Shown here one piece after another: positions 38,308-50,813 of a stretch of DNA of 64,000 nt. Position 1 is the first letter of the stretch. The number at the start of each line of letters is the position of its first letter. The notes under the pieces are model-generated. The model was not told the origin of the DNA, did no database searches, and worked only from the letters and a program-made list of their open reading frames with translations. Where the stretch lies: positions 10,238,038-10,302,037 of the forward strand of contig NC_040028.1 in assembly GCF_000972845.2 (NCBI RefSeq), read 5' to 3'. A program made the position numbers and the translations under genes. This stretch comes from Larimichthys crocea. Its lineage: Eukaryota; Chordata; Actinopteri; Sciaenidae.

Positions 38308-39108
38308 CTGCAAGACACAGAAAAGACAACGTTAGATGACAGATTTCCATTCTGCATTTACTGTGCTTACACGCAGTTTTACTGAGCTACCAGTACGGAT
38401 ACACAGATCAAGTGTGAATGTTTTGTTTCATGTGAACGATTTCATGCATTCCACCTGGATTATAATATTACGGAAATAACACATTGTTGCTTGTATTATG
38501 TCATTGGAGTAAAACATGAAAACGGAACATATATTAGGCATCTTCTGTTGATAGCAGACAAGTCCTGGTAAATTTACTGTCCGTTTCGGTAAATTGATGC
38601 AAAAATGTGTCACTGGGGAAAGCCATCTGGACAATTTATTAGCCAGGATTTATTTTTGTAACAGGCAAGGAAAGAGTTAGCAGGAGGACAGAAGGTTAGG
38701 ACGGGCAGGTAACAGTAAAATGTCTCTTTGCCCCCTATTTCTCTTCCTTGTTTTCTTTCTTGATGCCTCCTTTCCTTCATTCTCTCATTCTTCCTTTACC
38801 AGACAGACTGGTTGCCTATTTGGTTTGGCAGCAGCAGCTAAATGCAATCTCTCTGTAACAGAGGTCCTGGTGATGTTTAACCCATTCAGGGCGGTGAGAC
38901 GGGGGAATCAATCACGGGGTGAAAAAAAAAGAAACAGGCCTGTCCTGCCAGCTGCCGCCTTAACACCTATTCCTGGCTGTCTGACAAGGAACGGAAACCC
39001 ATGGGAATTAGAAAGGGGTCAAACCCATTTGGGGAACCATGGGAAAATGCCACACAAAAACAATGGGTGTAAATGGTTGAACCCTTGCTATCATAATTTA
39101 ACCACATA

Positions 39109-39109
<1 letters not shown>

Positions 39110-39159
<50 letters not shown>

Positions 39160-39162
39160 ATA
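39110..39162. repeat. (AAAT)13 microsatellite
   Basis: This is an uninterrupted AATA tetranucleotide array. Confidence 0.97.
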
Positions 39163-39538
39163 TGTCACTTTTAAAACATTGTTGCAGCTTCAAGAAGGTG
39201 GAACATCACTTTCAAACTCAGCTATAATAGTTCCATTTCCACATGATGTTACTTACTGTACCGTGTTTACAGAAACAGCATGCATGCTCTGTATATTTTG
39301 GCAAAGCACATTAAATAAATGATGACGTTTACCTTCACAGATAAAAGAAATACCATTTCCAAGTCTGACTTAAATAGTGTCAAGATGAACAACATGAAAA
39401 TAGCCTAGATAGAATGAAAATGCATTTTTTCTTCACGCATTTATTCATTCACACTTAATTCTGCACTGGAATGAATTATTTATTTAAAGGTGAAGTGAGT
39501 CATTGTGCCATTTGCAAATCATTCGTAGGAAAATATAG

Positions 39539-39575
39539 CATTTGAAAATGATTTCATGAAAATCATTTTCAAATG
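39539..39575. repeat. Perfect 16-bp inverted repeat
   Basis: CATTTGAAAATGATTT (39539-39554) and its exact reverse complement (39560-39575) flank a 5-nt loop (catga). Confidence 0.97.
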
Positions 39576-39994
39576 TTTAAGACTGATATGTTTAAGTAGC
39601 TTTACAAGGCCGAGTTCAGGCCATACAGGCAAGCAAGTGGTTAATGAACCCGGGAACATAAAAATTTTGATTGACACGGTCCAGATGACAAAAAATGTTT
39701 ATTTGGGGTGAAGTTTCCTTGAAGAAACTGCTGAACCATTTTATTTTAATTGATTTTATGAATATTTAGGTGTCCTGTGATCTAAATGTTTTAGAGGCCT
39801 GATAAGAATAAGATTTTCCTCCCACCATGTGTGAACGCACCTTTTGCATAAGTGATGCACATGTGCATAATTCATGTCAGGCCTGTGAATATGCAACCAT
39901 CTACAACTAAATGTTTTTATTCATACGGTCTCTGGGTGAGTTTTGAATCTCACCTCTTTTACTATTATTTTGGGGAGGGGTTTGTGACGTTAAT

Positions 39995-40115
39995 AGACAG
40001 TGACAGCCAGAAAGAGGGCAGAGAGTAGGGACAACATGTAGTAAAGGGCTATGGGCTGCAGTCGATCCTGGGCCACTGCACTCAGTACATGGGACTCACC
40101 AGGGCTCACTCCAGT
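39995..40115 (-). mobile_element. tRNA-derived SINE fragment (second copy)
   Basis: 'gacagtgacagccagaaag', 'acatgtagtaaagggctatg' and 'gctgcagtcgatcctgggcc' match the same SINE as at 14070-14175 in the same orientation, with a degraded B box. Confidence 0.6.
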
Positions 40116-41010
40116 AGACTTACAGCCAGGGACATTTGATTCATATTAAATCAACTGAGTAGAAAGATGTGTAACCATCATACTAGACTGATTCCTTCCC
40201 TTGTGTTAATGTCAACATGCTACATATGCAGACTGTCACCATGTAGGCGTGCCATACACACAGAGAGAAACACACTCACTTGTACTGAAGCTTTTGAAGG
40301 CAGTGCACAAATTAATATATCTGAACGTGCTTCCGAATGTCAGTTGAGTTCAAATGCTTGATTTTTGTCTGAAACAGCTTCAAAAAGAAAGCACATCACA
40401 AACAAGATGACACATAAGCAAAACCTCCCGTGTGTACTGTAAGTACTTGGCAACTGTTTTGCCGGAGTCTCATGTCTGAGAATGCTACCTTTTGGCCTGT
40501 CCTCCAAAATTTCTGGACTTGACAATTATTTGAGGTGGGGAGAAAACAAACTCTTTGAATCCTGTTGTCACTGTAGAAAGCTGCCTCTGGGAATATGTTT
40601 ATATGAGATTTGTGATTGCTAAAACTCAATCCAAAGAGCAAAATAAAAAAGAATGCTGGAAAACAACATAACCATGACCCTCAGCTCCGCCATCAATGAT
40701 ATGCATCTCTGAGCAATTTCAGAATTCTGTTTATGAGTCTAGTTCTCTCATTTGCTTTTTCGCTTTTTCATCTCTCTTCTTTTCCTTTTTAAAAATACAA
40801 ATACTGATGCAGAGCAGTGTTGATGCCCCTTGCGGTGCTAATTAATTGTGACTCAGGGCCAAGAAACAAGCCCTTCATTTGAACATTGAGCAACCCACTG
40901 CCCAGTACTCGTTGTACTTGATTTTAATGAGTCTCTCTAAAGTCTCTCCACCTCTACAGTTTCCTTCTCTGTTCTGTTTTTTTTTTTCAAAACCTCCTGC
41001 TTCTCCTCAG

Positions 41011-41065
41011 TTAATCTCCATCTGCCAGTGGATGTGCTTTGTCGACGCTTTCCAAAATGATCCAC
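41011..41065 (+). other. Exon-like signal, 55 nt
   Basis: About 80 nt of mostly pyrimidine sequence ends in 'cctgcttctcctcag' at 41010. It is followed by 55 nt open in one frame (LISICQWMCFVDAFQNDP) and a donor CAC|GTGAGT. Both splice-site motifs are strong. It is not recognised as any family. Confidence 0.2.
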
Positions 41066-41324
41066 GTGAGTGTTTTCTGATCTGATGCCCACATCAGCAG
41101 GACAACATTGACCACTATTGTGTGGTCAGTGATTGCTTTTTGGCTTCTGACTAAAATGAGTTCAATATTATTATTATTATACCCCCAAAATTCAAGGTTT
41201 CCCTGAATGATGAGGAGATTACAGAGAAATAAGAACTTTTGTTTCAATTTGTGCTTGGACTGGATGGATTCAAAGCAGCAGAAACATTTATAGCCATAGC
41301 TGTCACCGTTCAATCATGCATGCA

Positions 41325-41600
41325 GCAAGAGTTAGGACCGAAATGCAGACACACAGGCAGAGTAAGTTGAGTTATTTGACACAGTTTACTGAGACAGGGA
41401 AGGCAAGGCACAGACAATCCAAGCAGAAATGGCAGGAATGCAATGGCTGTGCAATATCATTGTGAAGTAATGAATAAACTAAGAACAGCTGTTCAAGAAG
41501 ATGGCTTCTGGTCAGATAATTGACAGGGGAGGGAGACTGAACAGGGGCAATTAGTGAAGTCCTGAGGGATGAAGGACACAGTGCAAGTGTCTGAAACATG
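41325..41600. mobile_element. Possible dispersed repeat, class unknown
   Basis: 'gttaggaccgaaatgcagac' then 'acacaggcagagtaag' near 41330, and 'gaacaggggcaattagtgaa' near 41540, resemble a dispersed fish repeat with conserved ends, but I cannot identify the family or its boundaries. Confidence 0.25.
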
Positions 41601-43280
41601 TCTAATTCCCTTGAGAAAAATCAGATACGAGATTTCTATCCTCTATCTGAACAGATCTGAAAATTATAGGTAATGGAATTTTCAATATATCTAAGGATAA
41701 TTGTCATTAGCTCATTTTTTTATGACTCAAATTGGAATAGCATTTTATTACATTGCCCCTCATTGACAAAAGCAGAAATATCAGGTTAATGTTAACTGCA
41801 ATGGCTGTAAAACCTACAATATACTCCACTCTCAGCCTGTTAGATATCCCCAGGTGGCACTTAAAAGAACTAAGGTTACACTTATTAACCCTACTTGGAT
41901 GTGCAGAGGCGTGGCTTTCAGGCTCAATGGGCTTGACCACCAAGGTACTGAAATTTCCATATAGAGTATTGTCTGGCTGATCAGGATTAACCCATCACCA
42001 ACTCTAAAAATGATAATACCCTAAACTGCAGCCACAGCAACAGCAGAGTTCAGCAGCACCACAAGTCAAGGTTTTGTTTTTGTTCCCAGAAAAGAAGTTA
42101 AAGTGCTCTATCTAGGGGGCGTGTCAAGTCCTGACAAAACACATCTCTACAACAAACCTGACTACCAAAAACCAAAAACATGATCTGGATCTGAGGAAAC
42201 ACCTATAATAATCTTGTAAGTAGAAGCTAACAAAAGGGTTACACTTAGAAGTCCTTGTTGTGGTCGTTGTGGTAGTCATGATGTACTCCAGTGGACTGCA
42301 CATGCGGTACCTGAAGGATTCATGCCAGCTTCTATGTAGGGATGTGAAATTGCATTGGTTGTTAATAAAAATATAAAAAAAATATAAACCTTAAGTGCTT
42401 TCACTAGAAAATCCAAGTTGGGCCACACTTGTCTGAGACAGGGATTCAAAAGTTGCCACGGTGCCATCACAGGGTGTACTGTAATATGCAGAGTACGTGT
42501 GCATATTACTAAGTTATCTTTAGAGGCTTAAGATCATGTCTACTCTCAGGGTGGGTTCTTGTGCTGTTGGGGGCAAAAGATTTGCTTCCATGAGACAGAT
42601 CCACTTTCACTCAACCATGGCAAGCCTGAATGTAGTCCATAATGTTTAGATATCTTGTCTGTCAATGATCCTGCCTCTGGGCATGTCAGGACCAGTATTT
42701 TGAACCTCAGGGATGCAGAGGGCCTTGGCAAAGAGTCCCCACGGGGCACACGAGATACCACCATCCTGCCTGTTTAACAATTTGTCTACAATTTTAGAAG
42801 TGGTGTCAAGCATTGAAAGGCACACAACACTCTATCCATCACTGGCAGACTAATTGGGATGAGAATCTTCAAAGGCATGTGATGAGAACCTTTCCAGGCC
42901 ATGATGATGAGGTCCATGTGCTGCACCGTGTAGTCCCTACAAGTGCCTGTTGGATGCATTCTGTGAGGACTTTTTGGGATATCCAGTTTTTGCCCTTTTT
43001 TGTTTCATGTAATACACATTTCACATAGCGTGAGTCCGTAAAGAGAGCCACCCTTATCCTCTGTAAATGACATCTAAGACTTTCAATTTACATAATTCAC
43101 CGTAAAATATAAATGAATGTTTCCAAATATATGCTTAACAGGTAAAAGAGTATCAATTTGCTATGAAAATACAGTACAACACTATTACCAGACACAAAAT
43201 GGCTCAGCAGCTTCTATAGTTCTGTTGATTATGGGTGAGTGGGGGGCACTTTAGTAGGAAAAACTGAGACCGCCATAATA

Positions 43281-43313
43281 AACACACACACAGACACACA
43301 CACACACACACAC
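43281..43313. repeat. (CA)n microsatellite, interrupted
   Basis: This is a CA run of about 33 bp with one CAGA interruption. Confidence 0.9.
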
Positions 43314-44034
43314 TGCCATGGCCACAGAGGGCTAGCCTTGGCCCCCATTGCTCCTCTCTTTCTCTTTCCCTTTACACAAGGAAGACAGCCAATATGTGCC
43401 AGAGCGACATATCCTTCCCCCAGATAATGGAATTGCCTGGCTGTAATAATAATTTGAATTTCACACTCTGGTGCCTCGGTGCGGAGGGATCGCCGGAGCA
43501 GTGGCATAAATTAGCCTCCATGCACTGAGCTGATCGATGACTGCCCCGTCCGCCACCTATTGATCTGAGACAACTCCTGGGGATGCAAGTGTACCCTGCA
43601 TTTGTGCACACACACACATGCATGGCACCATTTTCTTGACCAGAACGCCAGAGGTGAAAGATGTATTTAGGTAGCATTGCTGCATAATGCTCAACTTTTG
43701 AAGGCACAGTAAAATGTGGAATGAAAAGTGGATATGTTAGGAATGTTGCATGTAAGATAAGTATGTATTTTGCAAAAGCTATACATTTACTTTAATTACA
43801 GAGTGACAGAACAGAGACAGAAGACAAATATTCTCCCCACATGTCTTTAAACGCACTTTGCTTTAGGCCAAAATGTTGTTCAACCTGCCGTGTGAGACAC
43901 CGTGTCAAAGTCTTTGAAAAACTCTGCCATCGCTGTGGGTTTGTGAAAAAACAAAATCATTCTTAAATTGCAATATTGTGAACTCACATCTGTTCTTCCC
44001 GAGTGTCTATACAATTCTAGCAATAAAAGAATTG

Positions 44035-44071
44035 GGTAGTTCATAAAAACCCCAGCATTTTATGAACTACC
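44035..44071. repeat. Perfect 14-bp inverted repeat
   Basis: GGTAGTTCATAAAA (44035-44048) and its exact reverse complement (44058-44071) flank a 9-nt loop (accccagca). Confidence 0.97.
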
Positions 44072-45855
44072 ACATACTGTACATCATGATAATATTAAAT
44101 CAGCAATGATTAAAGGCATCGAAAAGATTACCACATTACCGCGTATCATCCTTAGTTGCACAGTAGTCTTTGGCACGGCTTACTGAAAAGCAACCTGGCA
44201 TCAGTAAATCAATTCGTCAATCAACATAAAAGAAGAAAGCACATAATTAATGAGCGTATAAGCACATGATATGATACATTATTGACAGGTACTGAGACAC
44301 AGAAAAGACTACGAAGGCTGGCTGTTGAAAAAAAATGAATCCTTGTCCTTTGATGCTTCATGGTACAGGAAAAAACATTCTGCCATGAATTCAATCAGAA
44401 AGCTGGAGATGCAGGCAGCAATGCATTATCCACAATCATGCATTTACACATTCAGAGATACGTGTGTAGACTCGAAGGAATAAAACACAAAGGAGTCCCA
44501 CTCAAATACAGACACACTAATTAACCAAGTTTCTCAAATGAACCACTACGGTGGAATATGCACATCTGGGAGCATGTTCAAAGCATCAATTGCACAGTGG
44601 GTGCCCTAGCCAAACAGGAATGCAAATGGGCCTGATGGGTGCTCCTGCCCGAAAATCACATACTGAGCAAAAAGACTAGGCTGAAATATTGAAAGATGCA
44701 TCAAATTCACAAATCAATGGAGGCACAGGCAGCCAAGTCCTTCTGACAGTAAGTCGGGAGAGGTAATTTCTTTGACCTTTCTACACATCTGTGACTGTGG
44801 GCGCAGCAGAGGGATTGGTACCAATAATGATGAGAATCATTTCTCAGTTCAGGTCTCAGTTCAACACTCCTCATCGTTACACTGGGGACAGTGCGAGGAT
44901 GAGGGGTGTTGAGAAATCAATGAGTTTCATAAAAACTCCCTGCACGATGGAGCAAGCCCAATGCTCACGAATGTCCACAAATCATGCAGGGGGGGTAATG
45001 GCTTCACGATTGGACTTGTCCTGAGGCAAGATTGCATAGTCTGCAGTGACTTTAGAAAAGGACACCTTAGACACAGCCTTCCATTTATTGGAAATGTGCT
45101 CATTTTAAAAGTAGCACTTTTCATCGCTGTAATTATGTAGCATGAGCTATGACAAAAAATTATACACGGTATGAATGGTTACACACGCACTAAATATAGT
45201 TACAGGGAAATGACACATTTTCAGTAGCAATGACCACACTTCAAATACGGGATCATTAAAAGTTGAACCTAGTCAGCTGTGCAGCACAACGAAGAGGGTA
45301 GCAAGTTAGAAAGCTTGTAAGTCAGGCCTCTGTACTTTATCACTGAAAGTTATCAAAGCAAGATGATGATGGTTTACTCTAGTAAACTGCTGCAATTGTA
45401 ATAAATTCCTCAAGACTATGGTAACTCTATTGGATGTCAATAGCACTTGCACTGATATAAATACACCATACTGTGATTATTATACTGCCATTTAAACGTA
45501 GTAAAGGAAAGTCACAGTGAACCGAGTGAACTGTGATGCTATTGTTCACTGTGGTAAACAACCCTGACAGATAAGAAACAAGACACGACCAGTTAGCTGC
45601 TTTCCCACACTTAGACAAACTTTATCTCCCAAAATATCAACACATTCCACTTTGAGAGAGACACAGGTAGACAAGAGGGAAAGTCAGTGAGAGATTATAA
45701 TTCCCACTCACTCCCCACCTGAGTCAGTTGGAATGCCTGGCATTTGATGGCTCCAACAGGCGGTCATGCATTTACACTCTGTTCGCACCAACTGTGCATT
45801 TTTTCTTCTTCAGTCTGATGCAGTCCTTTCTGTTTTTGTGTTGAGGAAATACTCA

Positions 45856-45960
45856 TAATATATATATTATATAAATTAGATATATATATATATGATATAT
45901 ATTATAGAATATTTGTTAAATATGTACTATAGGGGTAATTTTTTTATTATTATTATTATT
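45856..45960. repeat. AT-rich repeat and (TTA)n
   Basis: (TA)n with interruptions spans 45856-45906. Plain AT-rich sequence follows, then (TTA)5 at 45945-45960. Confidence 0.9.
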
Positions 45961-48469
45961 GTGATTCCAGGAAAATTCCCCAATTCGAACAATTTGTCTG
46001 CATTACAACAGAACATTTGTGGTCCAAATCCAGCCAGTTCTCATTGAATTACATGCACTATTTTACCTGTATATTTTACATTTTATGCCATATCATAAAT
46101 ACTTTTATGAATAGAGCCTTAAAGAGAAAATGGAAGATCATTTTCTGAAGCTGTGCAGAAAAGAGCAATTGGACTGCCAGTTCCTTCCGAAGCCATTTGA
46201 TAAGCTTTTGATCTCCACAACTATGAGTGTTACTTTCACAGTTACAAAACGGAATACAAAGACTTAAAGACCAAAAGCCATCATGCCTGAGTGATGCAGC
46301 CTACTGCAACACTGGTCATCTAAGATGGATCTTACGTCTTCAGCGATCATGAAAAAAAGAGATTGGCTCTTTTTTTTCTACGCATATTTTTATTTCATAG
46401 TCTCATTATCTATCAGAAAGAGCACTGAGTTGTTACACAGATGACAGCCACTGGGTCGAACCATGAAAAAAAGAGATATGTAGACATAATGCCAACCATA
46501 TTATTATTTTTCTCCCATCTCTGTCCGACAGGAAAAACAGCTGAAGGGCATGAATTGTGTTAAGAATTCCCTTTCAACCTCTCTGCCATACTGGGCCACG
46601 TTCCCTCTCTGGATCAGACAGAAGCAGAATAACAGAATCTTACTCACAATTGCATATGACATAGTCAGAAACCAAGAAAAACATATTACAAGAACATAAC
46701 AGAGTAAAGTTTCCCCGGTAAAGTACTGTACAAATAAAAACTTATTTATGTTCAACTTGTCTTCTCTTAATTTGGTGTTTTTCTTACTAAGATGTGAGGT
46801 TAGAGAAGCTTTTCTCCATACCATCCCTTGCCCTTCACATGACCACATCTGTGATTATTTCAGTAAGCTGCTATCAAAAGGTTATGTTGCAGCTGCGACA
46901 CAGTGTTGTTAACCTCCCATCTGGCTGTCTAATCACATCAAGGATGGTATCAATTCAGCTACATATCGCATGGTTCAACTGTAAATTGAAACGGCAATTT
47001 CTATATGACAGACAGTGCCCTCATTCCAAATAACTGGATGAATGGAATATAAAATGAAGACCCTAAATTGAGCGATGATCCTGATTGCGAGTGTAAATCC
47101 AGATTGAAATGGCCCATGATTCTTGAACCATGATAATACGTCTAAAAAATCCCTCACTCCAAAAGGACAAGAAAAGGACTTGATCAAGGATGTGGAACAT
47201 CTTGGTGAAACAACTTATTCAGCTAGGAGGCCTCCCTTTCCACCCACTTTGTTCTCCCCAGCCAACCATTGGTAATTAAATTGACCGGCAACGAAAACCC
47301 AAAACTTTAAAAAACAGAACAAAAGAAAGAAGCTCATTTATAAAGAAACCTCACCATCATGGCTCCGAAGTTAACAAAAAGTGCACCCAGTTGCAGGCTT
47401 CAGCCCACTGGCTTACAGGCATCTGTGTGGCAATACCATATGGTGTTTCCTAATGAGGAGGTTCTGGGTGCTGGTATCAGTATTCTACTCTCACTTCCTC
47501 TCCCTACAGGAAGAACCACCTCTCCCCCTCTCCAGCTCATAAGAAATTCGCTGCACATTGTTGGCCCATTTTGTAAAAGAAAGTCTCCTTGAATCATTGA
47601 AGCTGTGAGTCTCTGTTTCAGTCAATCCTCCGTGCACTGTGGGAAGCTTATTAGCCAAGCTGAGGCATTACAAAAGGATTTAAGTAAGAGATGAGCGATT
47701 GTCCAAAGCTTTCTACTTGGTTTTGATTTTTTCTTAACCCCAAACTTAAGTCAGGTGCATATCGAGGTTAGACAAGATTGTAAGAGACTGTAAACCCTTA
47801 CAGCATTTCTTGTTAGGATTCTAGGATAACTCATAGACTGCTTAATGCATATGCACGTTTACACAATGTTGCTTATGTGGTTTGAAAAGATTAATAGCAA
47901 AAGGTGATTTGATTTGAATCATGGCAATATTAAGCCACATTTTACAGATGTAATGTTCCTATCTGAAAAAGAAATCAATTTTGTATTCAAAATTAAAATT
48001 CATGTGCCGATTTACATGTGATACACGTACACTCAGGTATTTCTATTATAAATGGGGTCACTCTTTGTACAGTGGGAACTGAACTATATATACAGTTAAT
48101 CAATTTTACTGCATGTCTTGAGTCTTAGCCAAGTCAAAGTGTATTTTGTAGCAATATAAAAAGAAAACTGTATCAATGTTTGGGTAATTTGAATGATATG
48201 ACTATCTATTTACCATAAACAAAGGGACAATTAGGCTACATTTAAGACGACTAAAAGCATATTAAAATCTAAATTAATAACATGCTTTAGTCTTATTAGT
48301 ACATTTATTTTCAAATTGTTCAATTTAGGTAAAACAGTGTTACAAATATCTCTTTTTTTTTTCTACACAATACAAAATGGAATCAGTCTTGGTGAGCGTA
48401 GGATGAATAATTGGCAGCTGTCAACTCGTGTTAAAGTGGGATGACTCTGCTAAAATCAGACCAAGATAC

Positions 48470-48790
48470 AGTAGTTCCTTGAGTCTCCTTATTAACAATG
48501 TGAACCCGAAGCGGTTTGTCTCACCTTTTGAAAAGGGCAGGTGAGAAACATTTCTGACGGCACCCACCTCACCCCCTCCCCTCATAAATAACCCAGGTGA
48601 ATAAATTACCCTGTTCATTTGACGTTTAACCACATAATTACGTGGTGCATTGCAGAGCCGAGAGCTCGGTGGCAGGGCGGCTCTTTTCTAGGTTTGCCAG
48701 TGGGCTGCTAACCCAGCCATGACATTGGGCACTCCTCATCCGTCTTAATGAGGCCGGCATCACCACTGGACTTAACAATGAGACCCACTT
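48470..48790. promoter_or_regulatory. Candidate conserved non-coding element
   Basis: This is a repeat-free, CpG-retaining segment with homeodomain-type ATAATTACGTGG (about 48634-48645) and TTAATGAGG (48744-48752). It also has CACCT/AGGTG boxes around 'ccttttgaaaagg'. The call is an inference from composition and motif density only. Confidence 0.25.
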
Positions 48791-49461
48791 ACACACACAC
48801 ACAGACCAGAGTGACGCATATGCATGTGTTGTCGACTGAGTGGTGTATGTCTAGAAACACAATGCTTAAAACACACAAACCTCTGCAGTTGTGACTACAT
48901 ACACAAAAGATCAAGTATGGTTAATGAACTTTGAAGAACAGAATATGGCAGAAATTAAATATTAATAGTTATATATTATTGCTGTGTTTTCACAGTAATA
49001 ATGTGTCTACACACTGGTCCTTTCATGACTGAATGTGAGTAGGACACAGGAAGTTAAAAAAGGTCAATTTGAGCCTTGAACCTTTCAGGAAATTCCAGTT
49101 CAGTGGCAACTTTCTTGACCTGTCAAAAATGCAGCAACATCCTCAGTTGAACACTCCAGTGCAGTCTAATTTACTGATTTTGAGGAAAAAAAGCCAGATT
49201 TTTGAGACAAGTTCAAGAAATATTCAATATCACCATGTGTGGATGTTCATGAAAATGTGCTCTCTTCTGGGGGTTGGCCTTTTTACCCTAACCCTAACAT
49301 TAAAATGTCTTCATGAACCTCTGTAATAATTGGAAATACTCTAATTGCAGTTGGGCAGCCATTATTTTATGTTGGCAAACCACCTCTATAGCTAATATGT
49401 TCAAAGATATTAATTGTAAAAGATTGAAGAAATGGCTTAATGATTATCCACAAGTTGTACT

Positions 49462-49486
49462 GTATATATATATATATATATATATA
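49462..49486. repeat. (TA)12 microsatellite
   Basis: This is a TA run of about 24 bp. Confidence 0.9.
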
Positions 49487-50073
49487 ACTACATACTTTAA
49501 TAATATGGAATCTAAATGCTGGATTGAATCCCAGCTGGAAAAAAAAGAGATATGTGAAAGAGTCTGGCCTTTTCCCTCTCTCTATGAGTGCCACTAACCT
49601 CTACTAGTGAAGCGTTATTGCTTGTATATTAATATATTTTGAAAACCTCAGGTCAAAATGGCTGATGTAAGCAGGTTTCATTGTTTATTCCTGAAGCTAT
49701 TTCAGTTGAGCAGTTATGGTTGCTCTTTTTCTGCAAGATGACTTTTGTTGTGGAAGCCTTACCTCACCCACTACTTCTTGAGGTTTGTTTTAAATCAAAA
49801 GCAATTATTATGCAATATTTACTGTAGCCTAAAATTATGATTTGCAGTCAAATCAGATCCAAAATGTTTCGCAACATAAACATTGCACAGGGAGCACATT
49901 AGGAGGAGATATTTTGATAGTCAGTATGACAAAGAAGAGTATTACTTCCATTCTTTGAGAATGGTCTCCAAAAGACCACAACCAGATTACCATTCTCATA
50001 ATTGTTAATCTGTATTATTTAACCAGGTGTCATTTCCTATTAGATAAGGATCAGATGGCTCTTTTTTTCACAG

Positions 50074-50390
50074 ATTCATTCATCATTCATTCATTTTCCA
50101 TAATGATTTATCCGTATTAACATTTCCAAGCCAATTCCAGCACTGACATTGGGTGAGAGGCTGGGTACACCCTGGGCAGGTCACCAGTTCATCACAGGGC
50201 TGACACAGAATGACAAACTATCATTCACGCTCACATTCACACCTAAGGGCAATTTCGAGACGCCAATTAAGCTGCATGTCTTTGGACTGTGGGAGGAAGC
50301 CAAAGTACCCAGAAAGAGCCCACGCAGACAAGGGGAAGAACATGCCAACTCCACACAGAAAGACCCTCAGGCCCCAAGAAAGCACTAAAA
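50074..50390 (-). mobile_element. L2-type retroelement 3' part
   Basis: In minus-strand sense the element ends in (ATGA)n, here seen as 'attcattcatcattcattc' at the left edge. The blocks gggtacaccctgggcaggtc, 'cacagggctgacaca', 'cattcacgctcacattcaca', 'gcaatttcgagacgccaatt', 'gcatgtctttggactgtggg' then aggaag, 'gcccacgcagacaagggga' and 'catgccaactccacacagaa' follow in the order of a widespread fish retroelement. About 310 bp is preserved with few gaps. I call it L2-type from its tail. Its exact family is not settled by sequence alone. Confidence 0.82.
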
Positions 50391-50813
50391 ATGAGTAAGA
50401 TTGCTCAGCAAATATTTTGCTGAGTGTCAAAAATGTTTCTTCAATAAGAAAAACAAAGATAAAAATGAATAGGTAAGTCCCTCAAAATGATTGTCAGAAC
50501 TAACGCTTTGCCTCTTCACAGTGAAGTTTAGCAGCATCTATCACATGCTGAGACGCATGTTTACAGCCGCGTGCACGCTCACACACGCAGATAGGCTTGT
50601 GGCCGTGTATGTTACATGTCCTTGGAGCAAATTGCTTTCAACTGCAGCAGGTTGACATTGTTCGGCACCAAATGTGAACAAATTAAATGAGGCAATTAAA
50701 GAGTGAATAAGCCAGCGTTGATAATTGCAACCTGATATGCCAGCAGCAATCATAATGAAGCTGCCATTCTACTCTGCTGGCTTAGTAATGCTACACGAGC
50801 AACCACAAGACAG

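Larger units (their letters stand above)
33493..39994. other. Unique AT-rich stretch
   Basis: No gene was recognised. It holds the (CA)n and (AAAT)n arrays, a (CT)n at about 35609-35631, the 38185-38307 minus-strand signal and the 39539-39575 hairpin. The 131-codon frame at 38720-39115 begins with a pyrimidine-driven hydrophobic run and has no recognised domain. Confidence 0.5.
40116..43429. other. Unique stretch
   Basis: No gene was recognised apart from the exon-like signal at 41011-41065. A possible repeat of unknown class lies at about 41325-41600, and a (CA)n lies at 43281-43313. Confidence 0.5.
43561..50073. other. Unique stretch
   Basis: No gene was recognised. It includes a perfect hairpin (44035-44071), AT repeats (45856-45906, 49462-49486), (TTA)n at 45945-45960 and the conserved-looking patch at 48470-48790. 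A 77-codon frame at 47359-47592 has good start context (accatcATGG) but no recognised domain. Confidence 0.5.

Noticed and set aside
38720..39115. 131-codon frame with signal-peptide-like start
   Set aside because: The hydrophobic start comes from a CT-rich tract, no cleavage-site pattern or family is recognised, and it ends just before an AAAT repeat.
45513..45553. TCACAGTGAACCG identical to the first 13 nt of miR-128, with a 10-bp stem to GTTCACTGTG
   Set aside because: In real miR-128 precursors this sequence sits on the 3' arm with a different loop. Here it is on the 5' side with a 21-nt loop and the match stops at 13 nt, so it is most likely chance.
46346..46475. Direct repeat of catgaaaaaaagagat about 115 bp apart
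   Set aside because: It is A-rich and short, with no LTR-like or target-duplication context.
49291..49304. ccctaaccctaac telomere-like repeat (also ttagggttaggg at 23164)
   Set aside because: There are only two units each, too short to call an interstitial telomere.
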